DNA from: Pseudomonas sp. FEN
Lineage (GTDB): Bacteria; Pseudomonadota; Gammaproteobacteria; Pseudomonadales; Pseudomonadaceae
Direction: 5' to 3'
Assembly: GCF_904067045.1 (NCBI RefSeq)
Contig: NZ_CAJFDC010000024.1
Location: 1-64,000, forward strand
Length of the DNA stretch: 64,000 bases
Part shown: in pieces, positions 1 through 7,570 of the stretch
How positions within the stretch are numbered: the stretch's first letter is position 1
How the letters are laid out: each line of letters opens with the position of its first letter
Notes under the pieces: generated by a model
The model's database searches: none
What the model saw: the letters and a program-made list of their open reading frames with translations, nothing else
What the model was told of the DNA's origin: nothing
Made by a program: the position numbers and the translations under genes

Positions 1-929
1 GCGAACATATCTATACAAGTGTTCCGAGCGGACTGCGGAAGATTAAGCTGCTTCATAGTCTCATCCAAATACTTCCCTTCAACAAGGGTATGCTGAAGCG
101 AAATCACACAACCCTTCGTAACATTCATGTATGCGATCATGCCATCAGAGTGTGAACTTTTGACAACCCCTGTATCGGTAAGCAGCGCACACCGGTCATC
201 AAAAATATGTATTAGAACCATGTTGGTAAACTCTTTCGCCAAGAAGAACTCTTCAACAAATCCTTCTACACAAGGCTTCATCTGTTCGTCTGAATATAAG
301 AAAAGCAATAGCAGTCTGATCCACTCCCTGTATTCTTTGGGCGAAACTCCATAAATTTTACATATGTGCTTTTCCTCTGCGCCATCTTTGCTGGCCAGAG
401 CGACATAAAGCCGAAGGGCTTCTGGGCTATAAATACAATGATCAACATATGAAGCGAAATGTTTAGTCACCTCTCTTATTTTATGTGGGTTTCTTAGCCA
501 ATTCATAGTTTTATAGGTATATATATATTTTACGTGACGTAAAAGACTAGAAAACTCAAGCCCTTCGATCGTTTCTAAGTCGATACTCCCGCTTTCCTTC
601 CTCGCCGTTTTTCTTGCCTCGCTGACCCAGTCAAGCAATGATGATATTTGGGCAGGATAACCATCTTCGTACTTCCTAAACATGCTCTCAAAATTTAATC
701 GCTCTTTATCCCCAATGCGCGCGAAGGTAAAGAGATCTTGAAAGGCAAGATTCTTATCAATGGATTTCTTCCTTCGTGGGCCGACCGTTGGATCTTCTTT
801 GTCGAGGATATCAAAACAATAAATCCCTGCCCCTTTTGAAGGATTGGAAGAGAAAGAGTTTAGTCGCTGCTCCGCCTGTGAAACGAAATGCTGATTATGA
901 GTGGTATTTTTATACTTCTCGAAACTCAT
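1..929 (-). CDS. DUF4238-like protein, 3' end outside window
   Basis: An open frame runs from an ATG at 929 leftward to base 1 without a stop (309 codons seen). An AGGGAC ribosome site lies just upstream. The start reads MSFEKYKNTTHNQHFVSQAE; the NQHFV.Q pattern near the N terminus is what DUF4238 proteins show, and these are uncharacterised, often carried on islands and near phage. The DNA is clearly AT-richer than the neighbours, which suggests a separate acquisition. No catalytic motif is seen. The frame is long and uninterrupted, so a real gene is likely; the family assignment is weaker than the gene call. Confidence 0.7.
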   Translation of the reverse strand, partial: MSFEKYKNTTHNQHFVSQAEQRLNSFSSNPSKGAGIYCFDILDKEDPTVGPRRKKSIDKNLAFQDLFTFARIGDKERLNFESMFRKYEDGYPAQISSLLDWVSEARKTARKESGSIDLETIEGLEFSSLLRHVKYIYTYKTMNWLRNPHKIREVTKHFASYVDHCIYSPEALRLYVALASKDGAEEKHICKIYGVSPKEYREWIRLLLLFLYSDEQMKPCVEGFVEEFFLAKEFTNMVLIHIFDDRCALLTDTGVVKSSHSDGMIAYMNVTKGCVISLQHTLVEGKYLDETMKQLNLPQSARNTCIDMF

Positions 930-973
930 GATATGTCCCTGAAATAAATTTTCTTTGAATCGGTTATTTATAA

Positions 974-1327
974 TGCGGATTCCACGCCATTCGGCCACCC
1001 AGTCCACCAACATCCGGCCACCTGTTCCACGGTCATCCGGCCGGGCAGTCGGAGCGCAGTGACGCAGGTTCGTATTGTTAGTCTGAAGCCTCTGTTGCCG
1101 TCAATTTCGTTGCACGTCTGCGCATCGATTCGCCCTTCAGTTCGATTCGATATACGCTCCACGACGACCTCTTCGCTTCGAGAAAAGAGGCCGATGGTAT
1201 TAAATAGTCCTGCGTTGCTGCCTGCCTGAAAGTGTCCGGATGTCCGTGGAATCAGTGTCCGAATCAGCGTGGAATCAGTGTCCGGATGTTGGCAGAGTGG
1301 GTGATCCGGATGATCATGGAATCCGCA
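974..1327. mobile_element. IS21-type end cluster, no transposase (putative MITE-like remnant)
   Basis: The left edge starts TGCGGATTCCACGCCATTCGG (minus its last base, 20 bases shown by the window at 974) and the right edge ends in an imperfect inverted copy at about 1307-1327, with the first 11 bases identical. Inside each edge the motif TTCCAC plus a spacer plus TCCGGCCAC (left) or GTGTCCGGA plus a spacer plus GTGGAATC (right) is repeated about three times in opposite orientation. Multiple short repeats at both ends are typical of IS21-family elements of Pseudomonas. Only about 180 bases separate the ends, so no istA or istB is present. The minus-strand frame at 968-1501 over this stretch looks non-coding. 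No clear target duplication is seen. Confidence 0.5.
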
Positions 1328-1547
1328 GGCATGGGGGATATTATTTCTGAGACAGCACACTAGCTCTCGTTCCTGAGCCCCACCTTCCCGAAGTAACCGA
1401 CTTGTCACTTCGCGCTGATTTCCATGACCTATTGCGAAACCGATTTCGAGCTGCTCGCTGCGCAGAGATTCGATCAGTCGAACCATTGCGGCTGTATCCA
1501 ATTCCGCCTCTCAACTATTCACATTCACGGGCCTCGATACAGCATTC

Positions 1548-2108
1548 CTACGTGCTAGCCGCAGATCCCAAGGTGCTGAACATAATGACCGGAGCTGGAG
1601 GCGTGGAGCCACTCAACGCCCTGCGCCAGTACCCGACGTCATGCCATTTGTCATGCTTGAAACCGACTTCCGCGTAGGTGCCAATGTGTTCGAAACCCAG
1701 CGCCTCGTGCAATCCCACGCTCCCATCATTCGGCAGCGCGATACCGGCATAGGCAGCGTGGAAGCCCTGGCTCTCAAGAATGGGCAGCAGGTGCTCGTAT
1801 AGCGCCCGCCCCATTCCACGGCGGTGCACGGTTGGAGCAATGTATACGGTCACATCTACTGACCAGCGATACGCTTCACGAGCCCGATGCTGGCTCGCAT
1901 AGGCATACCCAAGGACCTGCCCGTCTCGCTCTGCAACAAGATACGGGTACGTTAGCAAAGTCGATTCGATGCGGTGCGCCATCTCTGCAACGGTCGGGGG
2001 CTCCAGTTCGAAGGATATTGCAGTACTCTCAACCATCGGGGCATAGATTGCCTGGATGGCGGCTGCATCCGATGGGGCTGCTACTCTGATATTGCTCGTG
2101 ATGCTCAT
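1548..2108 (-). CDS. arsN1: GNAT N-acetyltransferase, PAT/ArsN1 type
   Basis: This 186-residue protein has the phosphinothricin acetyltransferase layout: an N-terminal AAAIQAIYAPMVESTAISFE segment, a central VDVTVYIAP strand, the acetyl-CoA loop HRRGMGRALY near residue 95 and the late segment GFKHDKWHDVGYW. Proteins of this type acetylate the amino group of phosphinothricin; the ArsN1 subgroup found in arsenic operons acetylates the antibiotic arsinothricin. That specificity is inferred here from the neighbouring ars genes, not from the sequence. The start at 2108 lies only 24 bases from the divergent arsN2-like start. The protein has a longer C-terminal tail than the core fold needs. Confidence 0.8.
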   Translation of the reverse strand: MSITSNIRVAAPSDAAAIQAIYAPMVESTAISFELEPPTVAEMAHRIESTLLTYPYLVAERDGQVLGYAYASQHRAREAYRWSVDVTVYIAPTVHRRGMGRALYEHLLPILESQGFHAAYAGIALPNDGSVGLHEALGFEHIGTYAEVGFKHDKWHDVGYWRRALSGSTPPAPVIMFSTLGSAAST

Positions 2109-2132
2109 CCTTTACCCTCTTGGTGATGTTTC

Positions 2133-2576
2133 ATGTCCGTTTCCCAGTCCATTGAAATGACCCCACTTGAGAACCTTGACTCATTGATGGAATTGCTCCG
2201 TGCCGAGGGCTTGCCTCACGTTGACCTTGGCGAGCCTGAGCGTGAGTTCTGGCAGCTCCAGAAAGGTGGCTGTGTGGTCGGCTACGTGGGCGTCGAAGGT
2301 GCCACCGCTGATAGGCTGCTGCGTTCGTTTGTAGTATCACCATCCCACCGCAGAGGTGGGCTTGGCACCGAAGCGCTGACTCTACTTGAGACGCTGCTGG
2401 TGAGTCGCGGGGTTCAGTCGTTACACCTTCTCACCACCACTGCGGCCCCGTTCTTCCTGCGCCACGGATTCGAGAGCCTCGACAGGGCTAAGGCGCCAAA
2501 CGCCATCCAGCAGTCCCTTGAGTTCCGTAGCCTTTGCCCGTCCACTGCCAGCTACCTGGCAAAACGCCTGCCCTAG
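2133..2576 (+). CDS. arsN2: Arsenic-resistance N-acetyltransferase, ArsN2 type
   Basis: A 147-residue GNAT protein. The family pattern is visible in order: LLRAEGLPHVDL near residue 23, GYVGVEG near 49, LLRSFVVSPSHRRGGLGTEA (acetyl-CoA loop, around residues 62-80), LLTTTAAPFF near 100 and the terminal EFRSLCPSTASYL. This matches ArsN2, a small acetyltransferase that travels with arsenic operons and whose substrate I cannot state from sequence. It is followed by a 345-base gap that holds the promoter region of the downstream ars genes. Start ATG at 2133 is the only good candidate. Confidence 0.82.
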   Translation: MSVSQSIEMTPLENLDSLMELLRAEGLPHVDLGEPEREFWQLQKGGCVVGYVGVEGATADRLLRSFVVSPSHRRGGLGTEALTLLETLLVSRGVQSLHLLTTTAAPFFLRHGFESLDRAKAPNAIQQSLEFRSLCPSTASYLAKRLP

Positions 2577-2869
2577 ATAGACCACTGACTAACTCGCTCG
2601 GAGAGTGCTTCGGTGCTTTCCTTTCACTCGGACTCCATGGCAGTCCAAGTGAATTGTGCTGCTTGTGGTACGTAGGTTGTGCTGAGGAGAGCCCATCTCT
2701 GAGCGAACGACAGATGCATTACAAAATACGTATATGTGACTTTCCAAATATTTTCGACGTAAAAAGCTGAAAAGTCTCTCAGATTTTTCCATTTTATGGG
2801 CATTTACAGAGGCAGACTGGCCTAATTCAGTACCCTCATCGAATAAATCTGCCTTTTGTGCTTTACCTT
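2577..2869. other. Non-coding gap upstream of the ars operon
   Basis: No convincing gene on either strand. The right part is AT-rich and leads into the repeated ATATTCG motifs next to the first arsC start, so it most likely holds the ars promoter. The left part has no feature that I can name. Confidence 0.5.
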
Positions 2870-2897
2870 ATATTCGGAAAATCATATATTCGAAAAA
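2870..2897 (+). promoter_or_regulatory. Candidate ArsR operator, tandem ATATTCG repeats
   Basis: ATATTCGGAAAA at 2870-2881 is repeated as ATATTCGAAAAA at 2886-2897, 16 bases apart, ending 24 bases before the first arsC start. Pseudomonas ars promoters carry ArsR sites in this position. Assignment as an ArsR site is inferred from location and repetition. Confidence 0.45.
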
Positions 2898-2921
2898 CCG
2901 CATATGAGCTGAGACCTCGTT

Positions 2922-3346
2922 ATGAGCACCAAAGCCCGTGTCTTGTTCGTCTGTACCGCTAACGCCGCCCGTTCGCAGCTGGCGGAAGCACTGTTGCGAC
3001 ATCTCGATGCCGAGCATTACGAAGCCTTCAGTGCCGGCACTGCACCGACCGAGGTGAGCCCTCAAACCATTGCAGCATTGGCTCATCTGGGATCAGCACC
3101 GAAGGATTACGTAGCAAGTCGGTTGATGAGTTCAGCGAGGAAAGTTTCGATTACGTCATCACCTTGTGTGACAAGGCCGCAGCGGAATGCCAAACCCTTC
3201 CTGGAGCCGGTGAGGCTCTGTCGTGGAGTTTCACAGATCCGGCCACCAGCACTCAGCCCGACGCGTTCCGCCACACCCTTCATGAAATCCATGACCGCAT
3301 CAAAATGTTTCTCTTGGTGAAGTCCAAACACAGAGAACAGCAATGA
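2922..3346 (+). pseudogene. arsC: Arsenate reductase, LMW-phosphatase type, frameshifted
   Basis: The N-terminal frame from ATG 2922 reads KARVLFVCTANAARSQLAEA, with the CX5R loop of low-molecular-weight phosphatase-like arsenate reductases. After LAHLG (about 3090) the frame is lost; the next frame continues perfectly as ISTEGLRSKSVDEF and then VITLCDKAAAECQTLPGAGE, ending at the TGA at 3344-3346. Restoring one G in the GGG run at 3089-3091 joins the two parts into a normal protein of about 141 residues. The last bases overlap the arsR start by ATGA. Either the gene is broken or one base was lost in sequencing; a second intact arsC lies downstream, so loss could be tolerated. Confidence 0.8.
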
Positions 3347-3699
3347 CCGACCACCTGACACCGACCACCGTTTTCAAATGCCTGGCCGACGACAACCGGG
3401 TTCGCATGATGCTGCTGGTCACCCGTGAAGGTGAACTCTGTGTCTGTGAACTGACCTGCGCACTCAACGAGAGCCAGCCCAAGGTATCCCGACACTTGGC
3501 CCAACTGCGCAACTGCGGCTTGCTGGCGGATCGTCGGCAAGGCCAATGGGTTTACTACCGACTGCACCCAAACCTGCCTGATTGGGTGCATGGCGTTCTG
3601 ACCACCGTGCTGGAGGCCAATAAGCATTGGTTGAGTCCGGATGCGAAACGCCTTGATGACATGGGTGACCGCCCGGAGCGCGTCGCTGCGTGCTGCTGA
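3343..3699 (+). CDS. arsR: ArsR-family arsenite-responsive repressor
   Basis: A 118-residue winged-helix regulator. The metal-binding strand reads ELCVCELTCAL with cysteines at residues 33, 35 and 39, the classic ArsR arsenite site, followed by the recognition region SQPKVSRHLAQLRNCGLL and the wing RRQGQWVYYRLH. Arsenite binding releases DNA and opens the operon. The start overlaps the stop of the preceding arsC by ATGA, so the two are translationally coupled. A cysteine pair at the C terminus (AACC) may add metal contacts. The likely operator is the repeat upstream of 2922. Confidence 0.92.
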   Translation: MTDHLTPTTVFKCLADDNRVRMMLLVTREGELCVCELTCALNESQPKVSRHLAQLRNCGLLADRRQGQWVYYRLHPNLPDWVHGVLTTVLEANKHWLSPDAKRLDDMGDRPERVAACC

Positions 3700-3738
3700 A
3701 CCATAACCGCCAGAGTTTGGCGTATGAGAGATAGCCCG

Positions 3739-4209
3739 ATGAAGATTCTGTTCCTCTGCACGGCCAATAGTTGCCGCAGTATTCTCTGTGAAGCGGTCTT
3801 CAACCATTTAGCCCCAGCGGGCATGAAAGCCTACAGCGCTGGCAGCCAGCCCAAAGGTGAAGTGCACCCGCTGGCCCTAAAAACGCTGGAAAAGGCAGGC
3901 ATCTCAACAGCTGGGCTGTTCAGCAAGTCCAGCGACGCGCATGAAAACCTTGCTCCCGACTTCGTAATTACGGTCTGCGATAAAGCAGCGGGTGAAGCGT
4001 GCCCGGTGTTTTTTGGCCCCTCAGTCAAGGGGCACTGGGGCTTGGCTGATCCATCGGACTTTCACGGCACACTAGAAGAGGTTCAGGCCGCATTTGATGT
4101 GACCCTGGAGCAAATCACCCGGCGACTGAAAGCGTTCCTGGCTTTACCCCTTTCCGCGTTGAGTGCCGAACAGCTCAAGGCTGAGCTGGCTCTGATCGGC
4201 ACGCTTTAA
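3739..4209 (+). CDS. arsC: Arsenate reductase, LMW-phosphatase type
   Basis: From ATG 3739 the protein begins MKILFLCTANSCRSILCEA, carrying the CX5R phosphate-binding loop that holds arsenate; an upstream in-frame ATG at 3724 would add five residues. Further conserved parts are AYSAGSQPKGEVHPLALKTL, PDFVITVCDKAAGEACPVF and WGLADPSDF. The enzyme reduces arsenate to arsenite for export by the next gene. The length of about 156 residues is usual for the group. It sits 17 bases ahead of acr3 in the same operon. It is the intact copy of the two arsC genes here. Confidence 0.92.
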   Translation: MKILFLCTANSCRSILCEAVFNHLAPAGMKAYSAGSQPKGEVHPLALKTLEKAGISTAGLFSKSSDAHENLAPDFVITVCDKAAGEACPVFFGPSVKGHWGLADPSDFHGTLEEVQAAFDVTLEQITRRLKAFLALPLSALSAEQLKAELALIGTL

Positions 4210-4225
4210 CAGCAGGAGATATGTC

Positions 4226-5302
4226 ATGAGTAAAAGCCGCCTTTCATTCCTGGACCGCTACCTGACCCTGTGGATCTTTTTGGCCATGGCGTTAGGAATC
4301 GGACTGGGTAGCCTGTTCGAAGGCTGGCCGCAGTGGCTCAACAGTCTTTCTGTGGGCACTACCAACATTCCAATCGCCATCGGCTTGATCGTGATGATGT
4401 ATCCGCCCTTGGCCAAGGTTCGCTATGAGGAGCTGCCGGAGGTCTTCAAAGACAAGCGCATCCTCGCCCTGTCCCTGATCCAGAACTGGGTGATCGGGCC
4501 AATATTGATGTTCGCGTTGGGGATCATTTTCCTTCGGGACCAGCCGGAGTACATGACGGGGCTGATCCTGATCGGCCTGGCTCGCTGCATTGCGATGGTG
4601 CTGGTCTGGAATCAGATCGCCGGAGGCAATAATCAGTACGTCGCCGGGCTGGTAGCGTTCAACAGCATCTTCCAGATCCTGTTTTTCAGCCTATACGCCT
4701 GGGTGTTCCTTGGTCTCCTACCGCCCCTGTTCGGGTTGGAAGGTAGCGTCATCGAGACCAGCTTCATCAGCATTGCCGAATCGGTCCTGATCTACCTGGG
4801 CGTGCCGTTCCTGGCCGGCTTCCTGACCCGCAGGATCCTGATCGCGCGCAAAGGAAGTACTTGGTATCAAGAGCACTTCATCCCAAAAATCAGTCCGCTA
4901 ACGCTGGTTGCATTGCTGCTGACCATCGTCGCTATGTTCAGTCTCAAGGGTGGCAAGGTGCTGCAACTGCCGTTGGATGTACTACGCATCGCGATCCCCC
5001 TGACGATCTACTTTGTCGTGATGTTCTTCCTCAGTTTCTGGATGGGCAAGCTGCTCAAAGCTGACTATCCACGTACCACGGCTCTGGCGTTCACCGCCGC
5101 GAGTAACAATTTCGAACTCGCCATTGCGGTCGCCATCGCTACCTTCGGACTGGCCTCGCCTGTCGCTTTCGCTACGGTGATTGGCCCGCTCGTGGAAGTG
5201 CCGGTGCTGATTTCCCTGGTCGGTGTCGCCTTTTGGCTGAAGCGCCGCTGGTTCGATGATTCCAAGAGCGCAGCTGCGCAGGACAACGACTATGTACGAT
5301 GA
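4226..5302 (+). CDS. acr3: Acr3-family arsenite efflux permease
   Basis: A 358-residue membrane protein with about ten hydrophobic spans. The family hallmarks are present: GLARCIAMVLVWN with the essential cysteine at residue 121 and AASNNFELAIA with the conserved glutamate near 297. It exports arsenite from the cytoplasm, completing reduction and export with ArsC. AGGAGATATGTC just upstream supplies a good ribosome site for ATG 4226. The 3' end overlaps the arsH start by 11 bases. In many Pseudomonas annotations this gene is called arsB, but the sequence is Acr3 rather than the 12-span ArsB type. Confidence 0.93.
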   Translation: MSKSRLSFLDRYLTLWIFLAMALGIGLGSLFEGWPQWLNSLSVGTTNIPIAIGLIVMMYPPLAKVRYEELPEVFKDKRILALSLIQNWVIGPILMFALGIIFLRDQPEYMTGLILIGLARCIAMVLVWNQIAGGNNQYVAGLVAFNSIFQILFFSLYAWVFLGLLPPLFGLEGSVIETSFISIAESVLIYLGVPFLAGFLTRRILIARKGSTWYQEHFIPKISPLTLVALLLTIVAMFSLKGGKVLQLPLDVLRIAIPLTIYFVVMFFLSFWMGKLLKADYPRTTALAFTAASNNFELAIAVAIATFGLASPVAFATVIGPLVEVPVLISLVGVAFWLKRRWFDDSKSAAAQDNDYVR

Positions 5303-6008
5303 CCACATCCCCCAACTCGATACTGAACTGGTCGATCTCCCATCGACTGACAAGCTCGGCATCGAAAAGACCTCCATCCACAAGCCACGCATTCTGCTGC
5401 TGTACGGATCGACTCGTGAGCGTTCCTTCAGTCGCCTGCTGGTAGAAGAAGCGGCCCGGCTACTGGAGCACTTCGGCGCCGAGGCGCGGATTTTCAATCC
5501 ATCAGGTTTGCCGCTCCCTGATGACGCCCCCGATGATCACCCTCGGGTTCAAGAACTGCGTGAGTTGATGCTGTGGTCGGAAGGCCAAGTTTGGTGCTCC
5601 CCAGAGCGCCACGGTTCGATGAGCGCTGTATTCAAAGCGCAGATCGACTGGGTGCCGCTCGCGATGGGAGCCGTACGCCCGACCCAGGGAAAAACCCTCG
5701 CTGTCATGCAGGTGTGCGGAGGCTCGCAGTCGTTCAACGTGGTCAATCAGCTACGGGTACTGGGACGCTGGATGCGCATGTTCACTATCCCCAACCAGTC
5801 GTCCGTACCTAAGGCCTACATGGAGTTCGACGACAACGGTCGGATGAAGCCTTCTCCTTTCTACGACCGTGTCGTTGATGTGATGGAGGAGTTGGTGAAA
5901 TTCACGCTGCTGATTCGCGACCGCCAGGACTATCTGGTTGATCGTTATTCCGAGCGCAAGGAGTCGGCGGAAGAACTCATGAAACGTGTCAATCAGCGCT
6001 CCATCTGA
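5292..6008 (+). CDS. arsH: ArsH organoarsenical oxidase (NADPH-FMN flavoprotein)
   Basis: Start ATG 5292 gives a 238-residue protein, MYDDHIPQLDTELVDL onward. The flavodoxin-like core shows LLYGSTRERSFSRLL near residue 47, SPERHGSMSAVFKAQIDWVP near 109 and VCGGSQSFNVVNQLRVLGRW near 145, the flavin-binding and tetramer signatures of ArsH. The family oxidises trivalent methylarsenicals and similar aromatic arsenicals to the less toxic pentavalent forms using NADPH and FMN. It overlaps acr3 by 11 bases and is followed 12 bases later by the phosphatase gene, so it is inside the ars operon. A longer in-frame start at 5256 would lie inside acr3 and is less likely. Confidence 0.93.
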   Translation: MYDDHIPQLDTELVDLPSTDKLGIEKTSIHKPRILLLYGSTRERSFSRLLVEEAARLLEHFGAEARIFNPSGLPLPDDAPDDHPRVQELRELMLWSEGQVWCSPERHGSMSAVFKAQIDWVPLAMGAVRPTQGKTLAVMQVCGGSQSFNVVNQLRVLGRWMRMFTIPNQSSVPKAYMEFDDNGRMKPSPFYDRVVDVMEELVKFTLLIRDRQDYLVDRYSERKESAEELMKRVNQRSI

Positions 6009-6020
6009 GGGATTTTCACC

Positions 6021-6533
6021 GTGCAACAACACCCCTATTCCGTATTGCCCCTGGTGCAACTCAAAGGCCAGCTGATCTTCACCCCGTGTCCAGGCACGAA
6101 GGGCACCCGATCTTTTGAGGCGTTGCAAACCCTCAAGGACGCAGGTGCAGCGGCTCTGCTGACGCTGATGCCGACCGAGGAGCTGCTTCAGAACGAAATC
6201 GACCTGCTGCCTGAAGAATGTCAGCTCCTGGGCATTGAATGGTTTCACCTGCCGGTAGCGGATGAACAGGTCCCTGGCGAGGCATTCAAGGCGGCCTGGG
6301 AACAGCACCATCAACGTATCAAGCAGTTACTGACCGAAGGTAAGACCATTGCCATCCATTGTAAGGGTGGCTCGGGCCGCACTGGCTTGATCGCCGCTCA
6401 ATTGCTGATCGAGTGCGGCATGCCGTTCGACGAAGCGATCCGCGAGGTGCAGTCGCTGCGCCCACGCGCCATTCAGCATCCAGCCCATATCGAATACATC
6501 GGCCAGTTCGACATCCAGTCGAACTCCCACTGA
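6021..6533 (+). CDS. Cyclin-kinase-inhibitor-like protein tyrosine phosphatase in ars operon
   Basis: A 170-residue protein starting at GTG 6021 after a GAGG ribosome site. The catalytic signature IHCKGGSGRTGLIAAQ (cysteine near residue 114, arginine near 120) and an upstream PVADEQVP loop with a likely general-acid aspartate identify a dual-specificity phosphatase fold. Phosphatases of this kind recur between arsH and the gapdh/arsJ pair in Pseudomonas arsenic islands. Its role there is not known to me; acting on phosphate or arsenate esters is one guess. It is followed 23 bases later by the GAPDH gene. Confidence 0.85.
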   Translation: MQQHPYSVLPLVQLKGQLIFTPCPGTKGTRSFEALQTLKDAGAAALLTLMPTEELLQNEIDLLPEECQLLGIEWFHLPVADEQVPGEAFKAAWEQHHQRIKQLLTEGKTIAIHCKGGSGRTGLIAAQLLIECGMPFDEAIREVQSLRPRAIQHPAHIEYIGQFDIQSNSH

Positions 6534-6556
6534 CAACAGATACAGAGCACAACAAC

Positions 6557-7561
6557 ATGGCTATCAAAGTTGGCATCAATGGTTTCGGTCGAATCGGTCG
6601 CCTCGCTCTGCGAGCGTCCTGGAGCTGGCCAGAATTTGAGTTCGTCCAAATCAACGATCCGGCAGGGGACGCAGCAACGCATGCGCACCTGCTGAACTTC
6701 GACTCGATACATGGCCGCTGGAATTACCAGGCTGACTCCGAGGGCGACAGCATTGTCATCGATGGCAAGCGAATCAAGGTGACGGCCAACAAGGCGATTG
6801 CCGATACCGACTGGTCGGGCTGCGATCTGGTGATAGAAGCCAGCGGCAAGATGAAGACCGTCGCTGTGCTTCAGGCTTACCTCGACCAGGGCGTTAAACG
6901 CGTGGTGGTCAGCGCTCCGGTGAAGGAAAAGGGCGCGTTGAACATCGTCATGGGCGTCAATCATCAGCTGTTCAATGCTGCGGAACATCGCATCGTCACG
7001 GCGGCGTCATGCACCACCAACTGTCTGGCACCGGTGGTGAAAGTGATCCACGAAAAACTGGGCATTCGTCACGGTTCGATTACTACCATCCACGACCTGA
7101 CCAACACCCAAAGCATTCTCGATCAACCTCACAAGGATCTGCGTCGTGCACGCGCTTCGGGTATGAGCCTGATCCCGACCAGTACTGGCTCGGCCACCGC
7201 CATTGCAGAAATCTTCCCTGAGCTGCGTGGACGCCTGAATGGCCACGCCGTGCGCGTACCGCTGGCCAACGCTTCGCTGACCGACTGTGTCTTTGAAGTC
7301 GAGCGGGCCAGCACTGTCGAAGAGGTTAATCAATTCCTCAAAGACGCCTCCGAGAACGAGCTGAAAGACATCCTCGGCTTCGAGGAACGTCCGCTAGTGT
7401 CCATCGACTACCGCACAGACCCGCGCTCATCGATCATCGATGCGCTGTCGACCATGGTCATCAACGGCACTCAGGTCAAACTCTATGCGTGGTACGACAA
7501 CGAATGGGGCTATGCCAACCGCACTGTCGAACTGGCCAAAATGGTCGGGCTGGCAGTCTAA
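6557..7561 (+). CDS. ArsJ-associated glyceraldehyde-3-phosphate dehydrogenase
   Basis: A 334-residue GAPDH from ATG 6557: NAD-binding INGFGRIGRLALR at the N terminus, catalytic ASCTTNCLAPV with cysteine 152, and WYDNEWGYANR near the C terminus. A longer frame upstream overlaps the phosphatase gene and is rejected. In arsJ operons the enzyme uses arsenate in place of phosphate to form 1-arseno-3-phosphoglycerate, which ArsJ then exports. The pairing with the next gene, nine bases downstream, supports this dedicated detoxification role over a housekeeping one. The sequence differs from canonical housekeeping forms at the start of the cofactor region (RASWSWPEF). Confidence 0.92.
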   Translation: MAIKVGINGFGRIGRLALRASWSWPEFEFVQINDPAGDAATHAHLLNFDSIHGRWNYQADSEGDSIVIDGKRIKVTANKAIADTDWSGCDLVIEASGKMKTVAVLQAYLDQGVKRVVVSAPVKEKGALNIVMGVNHQLFNAAEHRIVTAASCTTNCLAPVVKVIHEKLGIRHGSITTIHDLTNTQSILDQPHKDLRRARASGMSLIPTSTGSATAIAEIFPELRGRLNGHAVRVPLANASLTDCVFEVERASTVEEVNQFLKDASENELKDILGFEERPLVSIDYRTDPRSSIIDALSTMVINGTQVKLYAWYDNEWGYANRTVELAKMVGLAV

Positions 7562-7570
7562 GGAGCGGTC

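Noticed and set aside
127..354. 75-residue plus-strand frame
   Set aside because: It is antisense of the long DUF4238-like frame that runs through the window edge.
968..1501. 177-residue minus-strand frame
   Set aside because: It lies over repeat clusters of the IS21-like ends and has no protein-like features.
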